Shown in pieces: positions 53,701-62,936 of a stretch of DNA of 64,000 bases. Position numbers and translations under genes: made by a program. The DNA lies in contig JBKGXV010000003.1 in the NCBI GenBank assembly GCA_046546375.1, forward strand, positions 1 through 64,000. The letters run 5' to 3'. Position 1 is the first letter of the stretch; every line of letters begins with the position of its first letter. The notes under the pieces were generated by a model, which was not told the DNA's origin, ran no database searches, and was given only the letters and a program-made list of their open reading frames with translations. Source of the DNA: JAEZKC01 sp046546375. GTDB lineage: Bacteria > Fibrobacterota > Chitinivibrionia > Chitinivibrionales > Chitinispirillaceae.

Positions 53701-54466
53701 GCAGAATGAGCAGGTCGCGGGTTTTTGCCGCGCCACTGAGTTTGTCACACGTTTCCCTGATATCTCTTTCGGTAGGCATGAACAGCAGCATGTCTCCCGG
53801 CCCGAAGCCATCCAGAAGATCCATTGCAGCGCTAATTGCATTTTCCACATAACTGGTGTCGTCCTCATCTTCTTCAGGCTGGCTGTAGAGCAGTTCGATT
53901 GGGTAGAGTCTTCCGGAAACTTCGATCACGGGGGCATTTTCAAAGGATTGGGAAAACAGTTCTGTATCGATGGTGGCTGAGGAGATGATTACTTTCAGAT
54001 CCGGCCGCTTTGGAAGAAGCTGGCGAAGATACCCAAGAAGGAAATCAATATTGAGACTCCGCTCATGAGCCTCGTCGATTATTAGTGTATCATACTTTGA
54101 AAGTAAACGGTCGTGTTCAATTTCCGCCAGAAGAATACCATCGGTCATGAGTTTGATGACGGTATTTTGTGAGTCCTTGTCGGAAAATCGGATTTTGTAC
54201 CCCACCTTGTCTCCCACAGGGCAGCCTATCTGGGAGGCAACTCTTGATGCAATTGAGGTGGCAGCGATTCTCCGGGGCTGGGTACAGCCTATTTTACCTC
54301 TGTTCCCCTGTCCTGCTTCAAGACAGAAAAGCGGCAGTTGGGTGGTTTTACCCGAGCCGGTCTGTCCGGCAACCACTATCACCTGGTTTTTCTTCAGGGC
54401 GGAAATGATTTCCGAGCGTTTTTCAAGAATGGGAAGATTCTGAATCTGATCTGTAATTGGAATCAT
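50765..54466 (-). CDS. hrpA: ATP-dependent RNA helicase HrpA
   Basis: The 1233-residue DEAH-box helicase has Walker A GQTGSGKTT (34-42), DEAH at 131-134 and RKGRCGRVQEG (motif VI). A long C-terminal extension (about 620-1233) follows, including the HrpA-specific DUF3418 region. HrpA has been linked to ribosome rescue and mRNA regulation in E. coli. No ribosome binding site precedes the ATG. It is convergent with the glycosyltransferase and divergent from the receiver gene at 54717. Confidence 0.95.
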   Translation of the reverse strand: MIPITDQIQNLPILEKRSEIISALKKNQVIVVAGQTGSGKTTQLPLFCLEAGQGNRGKIGCTQPRRIAATSIASRVASQIGCPVGDKVGYKIRFSDKDSQNTVIKLMTDGILLAEIEHDRLLSKYDTLIIDEAHERSLNIDFLLGYLRQLLPKRPDLKVIISSATIDTELFSQSFENAPVIEVSGRLYPIELLYSQPEEDEDDTSYVENAISAAMDLLDGFGPGDMLLFMPTERDIRETCDKLSGAAKTRDLLILPLFSRLSRKEQNAIFSKSDRSKIVVCTNIAETSITVPGIRYVVDTGLARISRYAPRLRTNRLPIEPISRASADQRKGRCGRVQEGVCIRLYSEEDYLGREEFTQPEIKRSNLAGVILTMKAHGLGTVEDFPFIEPPSRQAISEGYAQLRELGALDQHNNLTRLGREMSRMPFDPHISRMVLAAKKENALREVKIIAAALSIVDPRERPFEKQAEADYMHQKFTHESSDFLTYVKLWDTYQSEWKALRTQNKMRTFCKDHFLSYTRMREWHDVHQQLHETLSRMKGLYENSSPAGSDAVHRSLLTGLLANCAYLDKNGRYRAGKGKEVIIFPGSVLFKRKCEWVMCHEIVETSQVFARTVAQINPAWLEELAGSLCRRSYDAPYFDERSGTVKATKKVSLFGMPLAVHSNAPYGRVNPDEANDIFIREGLVEENLHCHHSFYKHNRKIKRKILLQEEKLRTRVLYSGDDTLFRFYKERLPEITSIHDLNRVIRKKGDKSLFLKEEDILSSPIPSHADSFPERVNIGDRSFPLSYTFDPGSENDGVTLKLPLNAAPFVKKDSLGWLVPAMWPELVKDLLRNLPRELRKNFIPVNESAQHIASSLNATHKPFSSALSETIQRLYGLTIAPELLEGNRAAPHLNLRVEIRDKDGRIVAQGRGAEVLEKGQIQKTKEESPWEKAFRSYRRTGLTTWPQMDFSEPVQIGSSKEGLALRGYPALVDCGSSVDLILFPSAEEAEGKHRLGVKRLLEFAVANDLAWTERDLKLSPQVMLMCAPFGSGDIFKEKLYRMAFEAALDFRNAPKSQNRFEKLIQKTKDNLRGVGFRTISVFEESLRMFGENISKTGSDRSRMPKELKEELCGDLNRFFTSILEEKVHLEQFFLYPRYLRAFAARIDKAISDPLKYRQKRSALKDYEEIHESLRKEALKKETFEALHLLRELQSMIMEYGISLFAQHIKTMFPVSEKRLDRKIDSLVSVLKG

Positions 54467-54716
54467 TTTGATTAAGATTGTTTCATGATTTTTAAGCTAT
54501 ACTTATAAGTTCGATTTCATAGCTGGGAAAGTAAGTTTTTTTCCGCTCCCCGGGTATCATAAATGGAAATTTTTATCCCGATTACCTTTTTCTGGAACGT
54601 TGTTTGCAGAACTGTTTTGGGTTGAAACTAAAAAAAATACAAAAAAGTATTGAAAAAGTGAACGGCTAAAATGTAATATACCCCTCTAGTTAAAAACAGG
54701 TGAGGTTTGGTTTAAA

Positions 54717-55106
54717 ATGTCCGAAAATTTGGAAATCATGATAGTGGATGATGAGAATCAGATAACTGATCTGCTCAAGTCTTTTATAAGTCTCCACGCT
54801 CCCGATGCCATTGTTCATGCCTTCAATGATCCGGGTGAAGCTATGAGCTATCTTCAATCGAATCATCTGGATTTGGTGATCACCGATTATCAGATGCCTT
54901 GTATTAACGGCCTCACTCTTCTGGAATCAGCTCATCCCGATGTAACCAAGGTTTTGATTTCCGGCTATGTGTCTCAAATCGCCGAAGAAAAGCTTTCGAA
55001 ACTCAACGCGGTGTTTTTTGAAAAACCCATCAAGTTTCTTGAACTGGGAAAAATAATCGATAATTGCCAGAAGAATACAGCCGAGCTCCGCAACGACTTC
55101 CACTGA
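54717..55106 (+). CDS. Single-domain response regulator
   Basis: The 129-residue receiver has DDE near the N-terminus, phosphorylated Asp in VITDYQMPCING, ISGYV in place of T-A, and FEKPIKF. The ATG has GAGG about 11 nt upstream. It is less like the two receivers near 45000 than they are to each other. No output or partner is adjacent; cutA follows 47 nt later. Confidence 0.9.
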   Translation: MSENLEIMIVDDENQITDLLKSFISLHAPDAIVHAFNDPGEAMSYLQSNHLDLVITDYQMPCINGLTLLESAHPDVTKVLISGYVSQIAEEKLSKLNAVFFEKPIKFLELGKIIDNCQKNTAELRNDFH

Positions 55107-55153
55107 ACCTGTTTCACTTCTGACTGTCTATCTGCTGAATAGAGGGGGAGTTT

Positions 55154-55498
55154 GTGGATCACTTTTTTGTATATATCACAACCGGGAACAAGGATGAGGC
55201 CCTGAATATCGGGAGAATGCTTGTTCAGGAGCAGTTGGTTGCCTGTGTGAACATTCTCGACCCCATGACTTCTGTGTATCGGTGGGAGGGAAAAATTGTC
55301 GAGGAGAGCGAATCTGTTCTTATTGCCAAAACCCTCAAGGATAACATTCCTTCTCTGGTGGACAGAGTCAAACAGCTTCATTCCTACAGCTGCCCATGTA
55401 TAGTGATATTGCCTATTACGGATGGCAATAAGGATTATCTGCAGTGGATTGAGCAGGAGTGCCAAAAGGGAGCATCACCTCCGCCATCCTCCGAATGA
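55154..55498 (+). CDS. cutA: Divalent-cation tolerance protein CutA
   Basis: The 114-residue protein forms a trimer and is linked to metal tolerance. GTG 55154 follows GGGGGAG. Markers are VYITTGNKDEALNIG, VACVNILDPMTSVYRWEGKI and the SYSCPCIVILPI strand. Its stop lies 8 nt from the convergent DUF3108 gene. Confidence 0.95.
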   Translation: MDHFFVYITTGNKDEALNIGRMLVQEQLVACVNILDPMTSVYRWEGKIVEESESVLIAKTLKDNIPSLVDRVKQLHSYSCPCIVILPITDGNKDYLQWIEQECQKGASPPPSSE

Positions 55499-55506
55499 GC
55501 TCATTT

Positions 55507-56385
55507 TTATTCGTAGTGAATGAGTTTTGCGGTGATTGATCCAACTTTGATCTTGGATTTGATCATCACTGGAATTCTTCGGCTGTCATCCGAGAACCAG
55601 ACTTCCATTTTGTCTTTTTTATTGAAAGCTCTGCCTTTCCCCGCCAGCTTTGGCTGCACTTTGATGCATTTGAATTTTCCCGCCTTCACCTCGATACTCT
55701 TTTTCTCCTTGACCTTGAAGTGAATGGGGTGGATTTTGGAGTGGATGAACATATCAATGGTGAATTTGTCACCTCTTTTGAAATCCATCGAGCGCACGTG
55801 GTAAAGAATGGAAATATAATCATGGGTGAAGCGTGGAGCGCGGAAGACTCGCGATTTCTTCTCCTGCACGAAAACCTTTTCACTTTCGTTGTCATACAGA
55901 ATGAACCCATCCATCTTGTAGTTGCCCTCCCTGAGGTGCTGTTCAAAGAAATGGGGATAAAGGCCCTGTGCATCCACCCATGAGACAATGTAGTCTCTCA
56001 TTTTGTAGAAGGCGCTCACGAAGTTGTTGGACACCGCTTTGGCCCCGAGTCGAATAGTTCCGCTCCGGGGTTGAGGCTGGGCACTTAGTATGACGTACCC
56101 GGCTTGAAACGGTCCCCATACTATTTCGTAGACAAGCTTCTCTCCCCCGGCGAAAGGACCGGGCGTGACTTTCTGCTGTCTCACACCCTGAACTCTGTCC
56201 ACCCTTAAATGGGTCTGCAGCGAATCAATGAAAGATGAAGGGTAGGGGAGATGATCAACTTCCTTTGAAGCATCTTCCCATTTGATGTCGTCATCCTTTG
56301 CATAGGTTTCCATGTGGAATAGGGACAAAAGCAAAACGACTGGAATCAGGTATTTTGCAGAAATTGTTTTTTTAGGACTGGACAT
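55507..56385 (-). CDS. DUF3108 envelope protein
   Basis: ATG 56385 with GAGGAG 9 nt upstream gives 292 residues. The hydrophobic N-terminus (YLIPVVLLLSLFHMETYA) is a signal peptide. The mature part has GEKLVYEIVWGPFQAGYVIL, FYKMRDYIVSWVDAQGLYPHFFEQHLREGNY and IPVMIKSKIKVGSITAKL, the DUF3108 pattern. Such proteins are found near outer-membrane genes; the function is unknown. It precedes the Cys-rich small protein. Confidence 0.8.
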   Translation of the reverse strand: MSSPKKTISAKYLIPVVLLLSLFHMETYAKDDDIKWEDASKEVDHLPYPSSFIDSLQTHLRVDRVQGVRQQKVTPGPFAGGEKLVYEIVWGPFQAGYVILSAQPQPRSGTIRLGAKAVSNNFVSAFYKMRDYIVSWVDAQGLYPHFFEQHLREGNYKMDGFILYDNESEKVFVQEKKSRVFRAPRFTHDYISILYHVRSMDFKRGDKFTIDMFIHSKIHPIHFKVKEKKSIEVKAGKFKCIKVQPKLAGKGRAFNKKDKMEVWFSDDSRRIPVMIKSKIKVGSITAKLIHYE

Positions 56386-56401
56386 CTTAAGTACTCCTCG
56401 A

Positions 56402-56593
56402 TTAGCCTCTGTCATGTATCAGTGCTTCAATTGATCTGTCATAGGTTTTTTCGCCTGCGGGAGTGAAAAAACACCCGGGAATCTCTCCAGAACGTCTGTG
56501 ATAAGCAACGCATTCACAGCATTTCCCTCTTCTGCTGCATGAAAGACAGGTGCAGGGACAGTTCTCTCCGGTGGAATTCTTGCATTCACTCAT
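56402..56593 (-). CDS. DUF6485 cysteine-rich small protein
   Basis: The 63-residue protein has eight cysteines, arranged C-x8-C-x-C-x2-C-x2-C-x5-CC-x-C with a final GCF. It reads SECKNSTGENCPCT then RRGKCCECVAYHRRSGEIPGCFFTP. This matches the DUF6485 family as I remember it. It likely binds a metal or forms disulfides; no signal peptide. AAAGG precedes the ATG. It shares a direction with gmd upstream. Confidence 0.8.
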   Translation of the reverse strand: MSECKNSTGENCPCTCLSCSRRGKCCECVAYHRRSGEIPGCFFTPAGEKTYDRSIEALIHDRG

Positions 56594-56619
56594 ATTTCAA
56601 CCTTTCAGTACGCCTGTGT

Positions 56620-57675
56620 TTATTGCAAATTGTTCTTTTCTGAAATCTTCAAGGCATCCCAATCGGCCCTGATCATGTTTTCAACCAGCTGATCGAAATA
56701 GATCTGCGGTTTCCATCCCAGTCTCTCCCGTGCTTTAGTTGCATCACCGACAAGCAGGTCCACTTCTGTGGGACGGTAGTATTTAGGATCTATTCTAACA
56801 ATAACTTTACCACTCTCTTTATCTATCCCGACTTCATCCACCCCGTTTCCATTCCATTCAATGGAAATGCCCAGACATCCAAACGCTTTCTCCAGAAAAT
56901 CCCTCACGGAATGTACTTCGCCTGTGGCGATCACATAATCGTCCGGCTCGTTCTGCTGAAGCATCAGCCACATCGCCCTGACATAATCGGCTGCATGCCC
57001 CCAGTCCCTTCCGGAATCGAGATTTCCCATATAGAGGCACTCCTTGAGGCCAGCCTTGATTGCAGCAGCACCCATGGTGATTTTTCGGGTCACGAAACTT
57101 TCCCCTCTGCGGGGTGACTCATGGTTGAACAGAATGCCGTTTGAAGCATGAAGTCTGTAGGCTTCTCTGTAGTTCACCACAATCCAGTACGCATAGAGCT
57201 TTGCTGCTCCGTAGGGAGAGCGCGGATAAAAAGGCGATTTCTCGTTCTGGGGAGTCTGCTGTACTTTTCCGAAAAGCTCTGATGTTGAAGCCTGGTAAAA
57301 ACGGCAGGATATACCGCTTTCCTTTAAGGCATCGATCAGGCGCAGAGTTCCCAGCGCATCCACATCGGCGGTGTACTCTGGCACTTCAAAAGATACTCTC
57401 ACATGGGATTGGGCTGCGAGGTTGTAGATCTCATCAGGTTTTATGCGCTCGAGCATGCGGTTCATGTTGCTGCTGTCGGACATATCACCGTAATGAAGAA
57501 ACAGGCTGACATTCTTTCCGTGCGGATCCCTGTAGAGGTGGTCGATCCGCTTCCGGTTGAAACTGCTGGCTCTGCGGATCATGCCGTGTACCTCATAGCC
57601 TTTCTCCAGAAGAAGCTCGGCGAGGTATGATCCGTCCTGTCCGTTTATTCCAGTAATGAGTGCCTTTTTGGTCAT
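56620..57675 (-). CDS. gmd: GDP-mannose 4,6-dehydratase
   Basis: This short-chain dehydrogenase turns GDP-mannose into GDP-4-keto-6-deoxymannose, the precursor of fucose, rhamnose and related sugars. The 351-residue protein has ALITGINGQDGSYLAELLLEKGYEVHG, the active-site YGAAKLYAY with Tyr and Lys, SGRDWGHAADYVRAMW and YYRPTEVDLLVGDATKA. CAGGAGCACCG precedes the ATG. The second gene of the fucose path is not in the window. Confidence 0.95.
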   Translation of the reverse strand: MTKKALITGINGQDGSYLAELLLEKGYEVHGMIRRASSFNRKRIDHLYRDPHGKNVSLFLHYGDMSDSSNMNRMLERIKPDEIYNLAAQSHVRVSFEVPEYTADVDALGTLRLIDALKESGISCRFYQASTSELFGKVQQTPQNEKSPFYPRSPYGAAKLYAYWIVVNYREAYRLHASNGILFNHESPRRGESFVTRKITMGAAAIKAGLKECLYMGNLDSGRDWGHAADYVRAMWLMLQQNEPDDYVIATGEVHSVRDFLEKAFGCLGISIEWNGNGVDEVGIDKESGKVIVRIDPKYYRPTEVDLLVGDATKARERLGWKPQIYFDQLVENMIRADWDALKISEKNNLQ

Positions 57676-57814
57676 CGGTGCTCCTGAATGGTATCCAAAG
57701 CAGAAATATGTAATATACTACCTGAGTAAGAAACAGTATGAAATCCGCTTCATGGTGCTCTGATATTGATGACGCTAGTGATGAAAAAAAGAGCTATTGA
57801 GGAAAATACTGCGA

Positions 57815-58927
57815 TCAGAAGACCATTTCCATTCTCAATGAAAAGGTCAGATCCGGATCGGGGAGGTCAATTCCGTTCAGGTTGTTGTAGCATCCCCTGA
57901 TGCTCGGGGTAATGCTGATATTCTGAAGAAGACTGTAGCGGGCAAGGAATATGCCTTGCAGAGCTCTGTCCAGGGGATTGATTATCATATTCCCCTGAAG
58001 AGAAAGAAGTTCGTTCACAGTGCCACTCACGTTAAAGAACAGGTAGTGTGTGCGGTTGAATGGTTTGGAAAAATCGAGAATGTCTTCTTGAGAAACAGTA
58101 TCCGCATCTATCGGGGCACTGTTATATCTGTACTCAAGTACCAGTATGAGTTTCCGGCTGAAAAAGGAGTAATCTATTCCCGCCATCGCTTCCAAATGGG
58201 GAGTTTTCTCTTCTTTCCAGTGGACTACTGCTTCGCCGTAAACGCCTGCGAGGATATCACCCTTGAATGCTGCACCGGTTGAAAAATCTCCTGTTCTATG
58301 ACGGTATAAGGCAATGGCATCCAGGTCAAATCCTCCCATGTTTGTAAATAGTTTCATGGCCGAGGAGTGCTCTTTGCTGCCGTGGGGTAGTTCTGTTATC
58401 AGATCTATACCTGAAAGTATTCCCAAAGGAATTTTCACATGCACCACATCACTGCCGCTTCTTTTGAAATCGATGTCACTGGAGTTCAGTTTGGAGAATA
58501 TGTCCAGAGGAGAAAGAACCGTTCCCTTCCCGAACCGGATGATCTGTCTTCCGATGGCAATATCCGCGAATGGAGGATAGAAGGCCATGTACAGTTCGCG
58601 AAGATCCATCAGAAGAGGGGTTTCATCGGTGAAGCTTGAGGGAATGCTGTCGTTTACTTGCCCCGCAGCATCCGCATACCGGCCATAGAGCAGGTGTAAA
58701 TCAAGCTGGGCGGAAACAGTGCCGAACCGCCGGTCTGTATTGCGGCCCCTCAGCTCCAGAGTGCTCATTCCCGCAAAACCGGACAAACCCTCCTGTGTTC
58801 TGTACTGAAGCCAGGAAAGATCCGAATACAGATTACCTCCAAGTCTGAGTCCCTGCTCCGGAGCCGCATGCAGAACTGCAGTCAAGCAGAAGAATATTGT
58901 GTATTTACGCAGAATTGTAGTATTCAT
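57815..58927 (-). CDS. Outer-membrane beta-barrel protein of an ABC/LolA operon
   Basis: A signal peptide (IFFCLTAVLHA) precedes 350 residues of alternating beta-strand pattern with aromatic girdles (LYSDLSWLQYRT, DIAIGRQIIRFGKG, FSLRMEMVF at the end). It ends in a hydrophobic-aromatic residue (F), as barrels do. DIAIGRQIIRFGKGTVLSPLD recalls the DUF1302/alginate-porin style. It is the last gene of the operon; LolA-like ends 19 nt upstream. The function in cell-surface export is inferred. Confidence 0.75.
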   Translation of the reverse strand: MNTTILRKYTIFFCLTAVLHAAPEQGLRLGGNLYSDLSWLQYRTQEGLSGFAGMSTLELRGRNTDRRFGTVSAQLDLHLLYGRYADAAGQVNDSIPSSFTDETPLLMDLRELYMAFYPPFADIAIGRQIIRFGKGTVLSPLDIFSKLNSSDIDFKRSGSDVVHVKIPLGILSGIDLITELPHGSKEHSSAMKLFTNMGGFDLDAIALYRHRTGDFSTGAAFKGDILAGVYGEAVVHWKEEKTPHLEAMAGIDYSFFSRKLILVLEYRYNSAPIDADTVSQEDILDFSKPFNRTHYLFFNVSGTVNELLSLQGNMIINPLDRALQGIFLARYSLLQNISITPSIRGCYNNLNGIDLPDPDLTFSLRMEMVF

Positions 58928-58946
58928 TTTTCTTGTGCACTCCCGC

Positions 58947-59693
58947 TTATCTTCTGAGATATCTCATCGAAAATTCGTTCTTATCATATTTTTTATCGAA
59001 ACTGATATCTGTCATGGTGAATACGGTTCTGCTGTTTTTTCTCAGCTTGTTGGACATTTCTGTCTTTACCGGAATAATACGTCCGTCAATTTCTCCAGTT
59101 TCCAGAACTCTTGAAACTTTTAAAAGTTTGCCGCTTTTGGCATACATTTGCTCTTTTTCGGCGACAAATGTTTCCTTGTTGACCCACATTTTCCGTTTGG
59201 CGTAAGGGGCACTCTTCACTTTTGCTTCGAGCAGAAGAACGTGATACTCTTTGCCATCTACTTTTTCTTCTTCAGGAACTGAAACTGAATATTTTTCGGA
59301 GAGCTCATCTGACTCCAGGGCATCTTCGTAGGAGACATCACTGCCCATCATGCCGTCTTTGAGCATATGCCCCGAAATTTTCACCACATCGTTTTCACTG
59401 GGAAAGTAGATCCAGAGATCGGATCCGATCATCAGGTACTTCGTACCTCTGTCTTCGGCATTGGTGAATTCGACCACCGCTTTGGTTTTAGAACCGTTGA
59501 TTGCTTTGGCCTTCATTTTTTTGGTACGAACTTTATCCCCCAGACGAATCGCCATAGTACCTTTGTATTCTATCGTTTCGTGGTTACGGTTCTGATCCAT
59601 TCTGGCCAGAATCTCCTCACCACCGGCGGCAAAAAGCTGTACCGCACTCAGAACTGCGAAAAGGAAAGTTTTGCTTATCAATGCTGTTTTCAT
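58947..59693 (-). CDS. Outer-membrane lipoprotein-sorting (LolA-like) protein
   Basis: A signal peptide (TFLFAVLSAVQLFAAG) leads to a 225-residue mature LolA-like half-barrel. EEILARMDQNRNHETIEYKGTMAIRL and TKYLMIGSDLWIYFPSENDVVKISGHM are the family's strands. It would ferry a lipid or lipoprotein across the periplasm, from the permeases of this operon to the outer membrane. It sits 23 nt downstream of the second permease gene. Confidence 0.85.
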   Translation of the reverse strand: MKTALISKTFLFAVLSAVQLFAAGGEEILARMDQNRNHETIEYKGTMAIRLGDKVRTKKMKAKAINGSKTKAVVEFTNAEDRGTKYLMIGSDLWIYFPSENDVVKISGHMLKDGMMGSDVSYEDALESDELSEKYSVSVPEEEKVDGKEYHVLLLEAKVKSAPYAKRKMWVNKETFVAEKEQMYAKSGKLLKVSRVLETGEIDGRIIPVKTEMSNKLRKNSRTVFTMTDISFDKKYDKNEFSMRYLRR

Positions 59694-59716
59694 GAGTACT
59701 CCCTTGTATTGGTTCT

Positions 59717-60955
59717 TCAGACGCTTTTCATTGATTCAACCGGATTGAGCCGTGATGCTTTCCAAGATGGACCGAGTGAAACCAGAGCGGACACCACTGC
59801 GGCAAGAAGCATCACTTTGAGAAATCCCAGGGGATTCAGAGTGAAATAGATTACATTGTCGAGCGGCATTCTGAAAGAGTTCATCATCGAACTGAAATCT
59901 ATACCTTTGAAATGAAAATAGGTGACGATGAGACCTCCCAGAACGATCCCGAAAAGACTTCCCACCGTACCCAGAATCATTCCTTCGCTCAGAAAGAGAC
60001 CCAGAATCTCCTTTCTCTTAAGTCCCATTGATTTCATTATTCCGATCTCTTTTCGTCTCTCCATCACTACCATCACCATAATATTGCCGATAATGAATGC
60101 TCCCAGTAGAGCGATAAGGGCATAGATGAACCGGTAGGTGCTTTCGGACATTTTGACAATATTTCCGTAATCGCCGATCTGGGTCCAGGGCGTAACTGCC
60201 AGATCTTCATTTTGAAGCCTAGTGTCAATCAGTGATGCAACCCTGTCAGCCTTGCGATGGTCGTCAAGCATCAGAACGATCTGCTGGGTTGATGACCGCA
60301 TACGCAGAAGCTTTTTGGCATCATCCAATGATATGAATGCCGCTGATTCGTCAAGAGAATTCATTCCTGTTTCAAACAGTCCGGAGATCACCAGGTTGCG
60401 CAGATTGAGAGAATAATCGCTTGCCTGAGTAACGACATCCACAGTATCACCAATCGAGTATCCCAGCGCCGCGGCAAGTTTGCTGCCAAGAACAATTTCC
60501 CGTTTTTTCTGAAGAAAGCGCCCACCCTCTTTAATGGACCGGTCCAGCATAAGCAGCGATCTTTCCTTCCGGGGATCCCCTGCCACAATCATCGCTTCCC
60601 TGCTTTTACCTTTATTGGTCATAAGCGTCCCGAAACGTATTCGTTGAGTTATCTGTTTTACATGCTGGTGTATTTCAGGATCGTTTTTTATTTCCTGAAT
60701 GATTTCCCGAGGTGATTGAAGATTTTCTGCAACGGGTGAGAAACGCTGTTTTTCCTGGTATTCCTTTGTGGTTATTCTGATATGACCTGTTTCATTCTTG
60801 GTGTAGTTTCTGACCATCGAGCGCATAACGCCGCCGATCATCCCCTGCATGAAGACAATGAGCATAACGGAGAGCGCTACGGAAACTGCCGCAAGCACAG
60901 ATCTGCGTTTGTTCCTGCCCACATTTCTTATCGCCATTTTGATTATATATTTCAT
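59717..60955 (-). CDS. FtsX/MacB-type ABC permease (second)
   Basis: A 412-residue permease with a first membrane helix after NVGRNKRRSVLAAVSVALSV, a long periplasmic domain (about 45-275), and three C-terminal helices ending SRLNPVESMKSV. AGGAG precedes the ATG. It pairs with the permease upstream (22-nt gap) and the ATPase to form a LolCDE/MacB-like complex. LolC/LolE-type permeases work as a heterodimer, which fits two unlike copies here. Confidence 0.88.
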   Translation of the reverse strand: MKYIIKMAIRNVGRNKRRSVLAAVSVALSVMLIVFMQGMIGGVMRSMVRNYTKNETGHIRITTKEYQEKQRFSPVAENLQSPREIIQEIKNDPEIHQHVKQITQRIRFGTLMTNKGKSREAMIVAGDPRKERSLLMLDRSIKEGGRFLQKKREIVLGSKLAAALGYSIGDTVDVVTQASDYSLNLRNLVISGLFETGMNSLDESAAFISLDDAKKLLRMRSSTQQIVLMLDDHRKADRVASLIDTRLQNEDLAVTPWTQIGDYGNIVKMSESTYRFIYALIALLGAFIIGNIMVMVVMERRKEIGIMKSMGLKRKEILGLFLSEGMILGTVGSLFGIVLGGLIVTYFHFKGIDFSSMMNSFRMPLDNVIYFTLNPLGFLKVMLLAAVVSALVSLGPSWKASRLNPVESMKSV

Positions 60956-60977
60956 GATGCCGACTCCTTGATCTTGG

Positions 60978-62234
60978 CTATACGTAACGCAGAGCTGAGG
61001 TTATCGGAATGCTGCCACCTTTTCTGGCAGGTAGAATACCCGCCACTGTGGCTACAGCAGTACCGAAAATAAACGCCACAACAAACGTTTCAATATTCCA
61101 CTGTCCGTGAATCGTTCCCCAAAAAGGCATACCCGAAGCTTCTCCGACGGATCCGGACATTTTGTCAAGAGAAAGTCCGTAAACCGTGAGCTGCAGGTTC
61201 GCGATCGTTCCCAGGGCCACTCCCAGAGTACTTCCGGCAATACCGGTGAGAAAACCCTCGAAGACGAACATGGTGATGACCTCCTTGGGACGCAGTCCGT
61301 GTGCCCGCAGAACTCCGATCTCCCGGATTCTTTCATAGACACTCATGAGCACGGTGTTGAAAATTCCCACTGCGGCTATAATCAGAATCACACCGAGAAA
61401 AAGATAACTGTAGGCCTTTTTCTGCTTTGTAACTTCAAAGAAGGACGCTCCCATCTGCTTGAACGTCCGGACATGTGCATTGTCGAGTTCTTCCGAAAGA
61501 GTATTCTCTATCCCTGCGGCATCCCTGATCATATCACCGAGATTTACTCTGTGGTGGATCCCGATATCCATTTCTGTTATAAGCCCCTCCAGATCGAGAA
61601 AATTATCAGCTACTTCATAAGTGATCATGACGGTGCTGTTATTGATTGCCGGATCGGTGGTATTGAGCATACCCACGACCTCGAAATCATCGGCATTTCT
61701 GCTTTCATATCTGGTAAGAGCATAGAGAGTGATGAAGTCACCCACTCCAACTCCCATTTCCTGTGCCAGTTTCTTTCCCAGTATTATTTCCCGTGTGCTG
61801 GAAGCGGAAAAATAGCTTCCCTCGAGATACTTGGTCAATTCGAAAACTGTTGAATCGCTTTCAGGGGAAATGACTGTACCCGATACGGGAACCGATTCCG
61901 TGTAGTTTGACAACTCTCCGAGGAACTGCGTTCTGGGAGTGATTCCCTTCACCCGCTTGTTATCGGAGAGAATTTCCTGGAATTTTTGCCTGGCGGGCAA
62001 CCCGTAATCAAGAGGAAAGGATTGTTTTTCCTGTGCATATTCTTCCGTATGGATCTTCACAGCCGCAGTGCTCAAGTCAATCATGTTGTTTATGGCTCCG
62101 CGGTCCATTCCTGAATAAAGAGAGTCAAAATAGATGAAAAACGCAAGGGCCACTGCGATCGTGAGGGCAGAACGGATCGTTCGACCTCTGTGCCGAAGCA
62201 TGTTGCGGCAGGCTATTTTCATTATCGTGCTCAT
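60978..62234 (-). CDS. FtsX/MacB-type ABC permease (first)
   Basis: This 418-residue protein has a first helix after MLRHRGRTIRSALTIAVALAF, a periplasmic MacB-PCD-like domain, and C-terminal helices ending in KGGSIPITSALRYV. Its ATG overlaps the ATPase stop (ATGA), indicating translational coupling. It is only distantly like the second permease, so the two probably form a heterodimer, as LolC/LolE do. Confidence 0.88.
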   Translation of the reverse strand: MSTIMKIACRNMLRHRGRTIRSALTIAVALAFFIYFDSLYSGMDRGAINNMIDLSTAAVKIHTEEYAQEKQSFPLDYGLPARQKFQEILSDNKRVKGITPRTQFLGELSNYTESVPVSGTVISPESDSTVFELTKYLEGSYFSASSTREIILGKKLAQEMGVGVGDFITLYALTRYESRNADDFEVVGMLNTTDPAINNSTVMITYEVADNFLDLEGLITEMDIGIHHRVNLGDMIRDAAGIENTLSEELDNAHVRTFKQMGASFFEVTKQKKAYSYLFLGVILIIAAVGIFNTVLMSVYERIREIGVLRAHGLRPKEVITMFVFEGFLTGIAGSTLGVALGTIANLQLTVYGLSLDKMSGSVGEASGMPFWGTIHGQWNIETFVVAFIFGTAVATVAGILPARKGGSIPITSALRYV

Positions 62235-62923
62235 GAGGCTTTCCTCTTATCGGAGTGAATCATTCCGTCTTTGAGAATAACAACTCTCTTCGCATGCTTT
62301 TCCACCAGAGAATCGTGGGTGGAAAAAATGAAGGTGGTCTGCATCTTCTGATTCATTTGCTGCATTACAGAGATGACCTCCTCTGAAGTTGTTGAATCAA
62401 GGTTTGCCGTGGGTTCGTCAGCCAGAACAATAAGCGGTCTTTTGACCAGGGCGCGTGCGATGGCAACTCGCTGTTCCTGCCCTCCGGAAAGCTCTCCGGG
62501 AAACCTCTGTGCCATTTGTCCCAGCCCCACCATTTCAATAATCTCCTTTGCCCGGGAAGAGATCTCCCGTTTCGAATGTTTCTTTTCGATCACCAATGGG
62601 AGTTCCACATTCTCCTGGACTGTAAGTACCGGAATGAGATTGTATGACTGGAAAATGAAGGCGATATGTTTTTTCCGGTAGTCTGAAAGCATATCCTCTT
62701 TGAGCTGGCCAAGTGCGGTGCCGTCAAACATCACACTTCCGCTGGTTGCAGTATCAAGACAGCCCACAATATGCAGAAGTGTCGATTTGCCGCTTCCGGA
62801 AGGCCCCACTACAGAGAGAAATTCCCCTTTTTCTATTGAGAGGTTTACTCCGCGCAAGGCATGAATCTGCTGTTGACCTTTACTGAAAGTCTTTTTCACA
62901 TCTTTCATCTGAAGAATCGCCAT
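62231..62923 (-). CDS. LolD/MacB-type ABC ATPase
   Basis: The 230-residue ATPase has Walker A VGPSGSGKS, Q-loop IFQSYNLIPVLTVQENVELPL, signature LSGGQEQRVAIARAL and Walker B LIVLADEPTANLD. The N-terminal ALRGVNLSIEKGEFLSVVG is typical of the LolD/MacB subgroup. AGGAG precedes the ATG. It overlaps the permease gene and follows the regulator by 13 nt. Confidence 0.93.
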   Translation of the reverse strand: MAILQMKDVKKTFSKGQQQIHALRGVNLSIEKGEFLSVVGPSGSGKSTLLHIVGCLDTATSGSVMFDGTALGQLKEDMLSDYRKKHIAFIFQSYNLIPVLTVQENVELPLVIEKKHSKREISSRAKEIIEMVGLGQMAQRFPGELSGGQEQRVAIARALVKRPLIVLADEPTANLDSTTSEEVISVMQQMNQKMQTTFIFSTHDSLVEKHAKRVVILKDGMIHSDKRKAS

Positions 62924-62936
62924 AACCAGCTCCTGT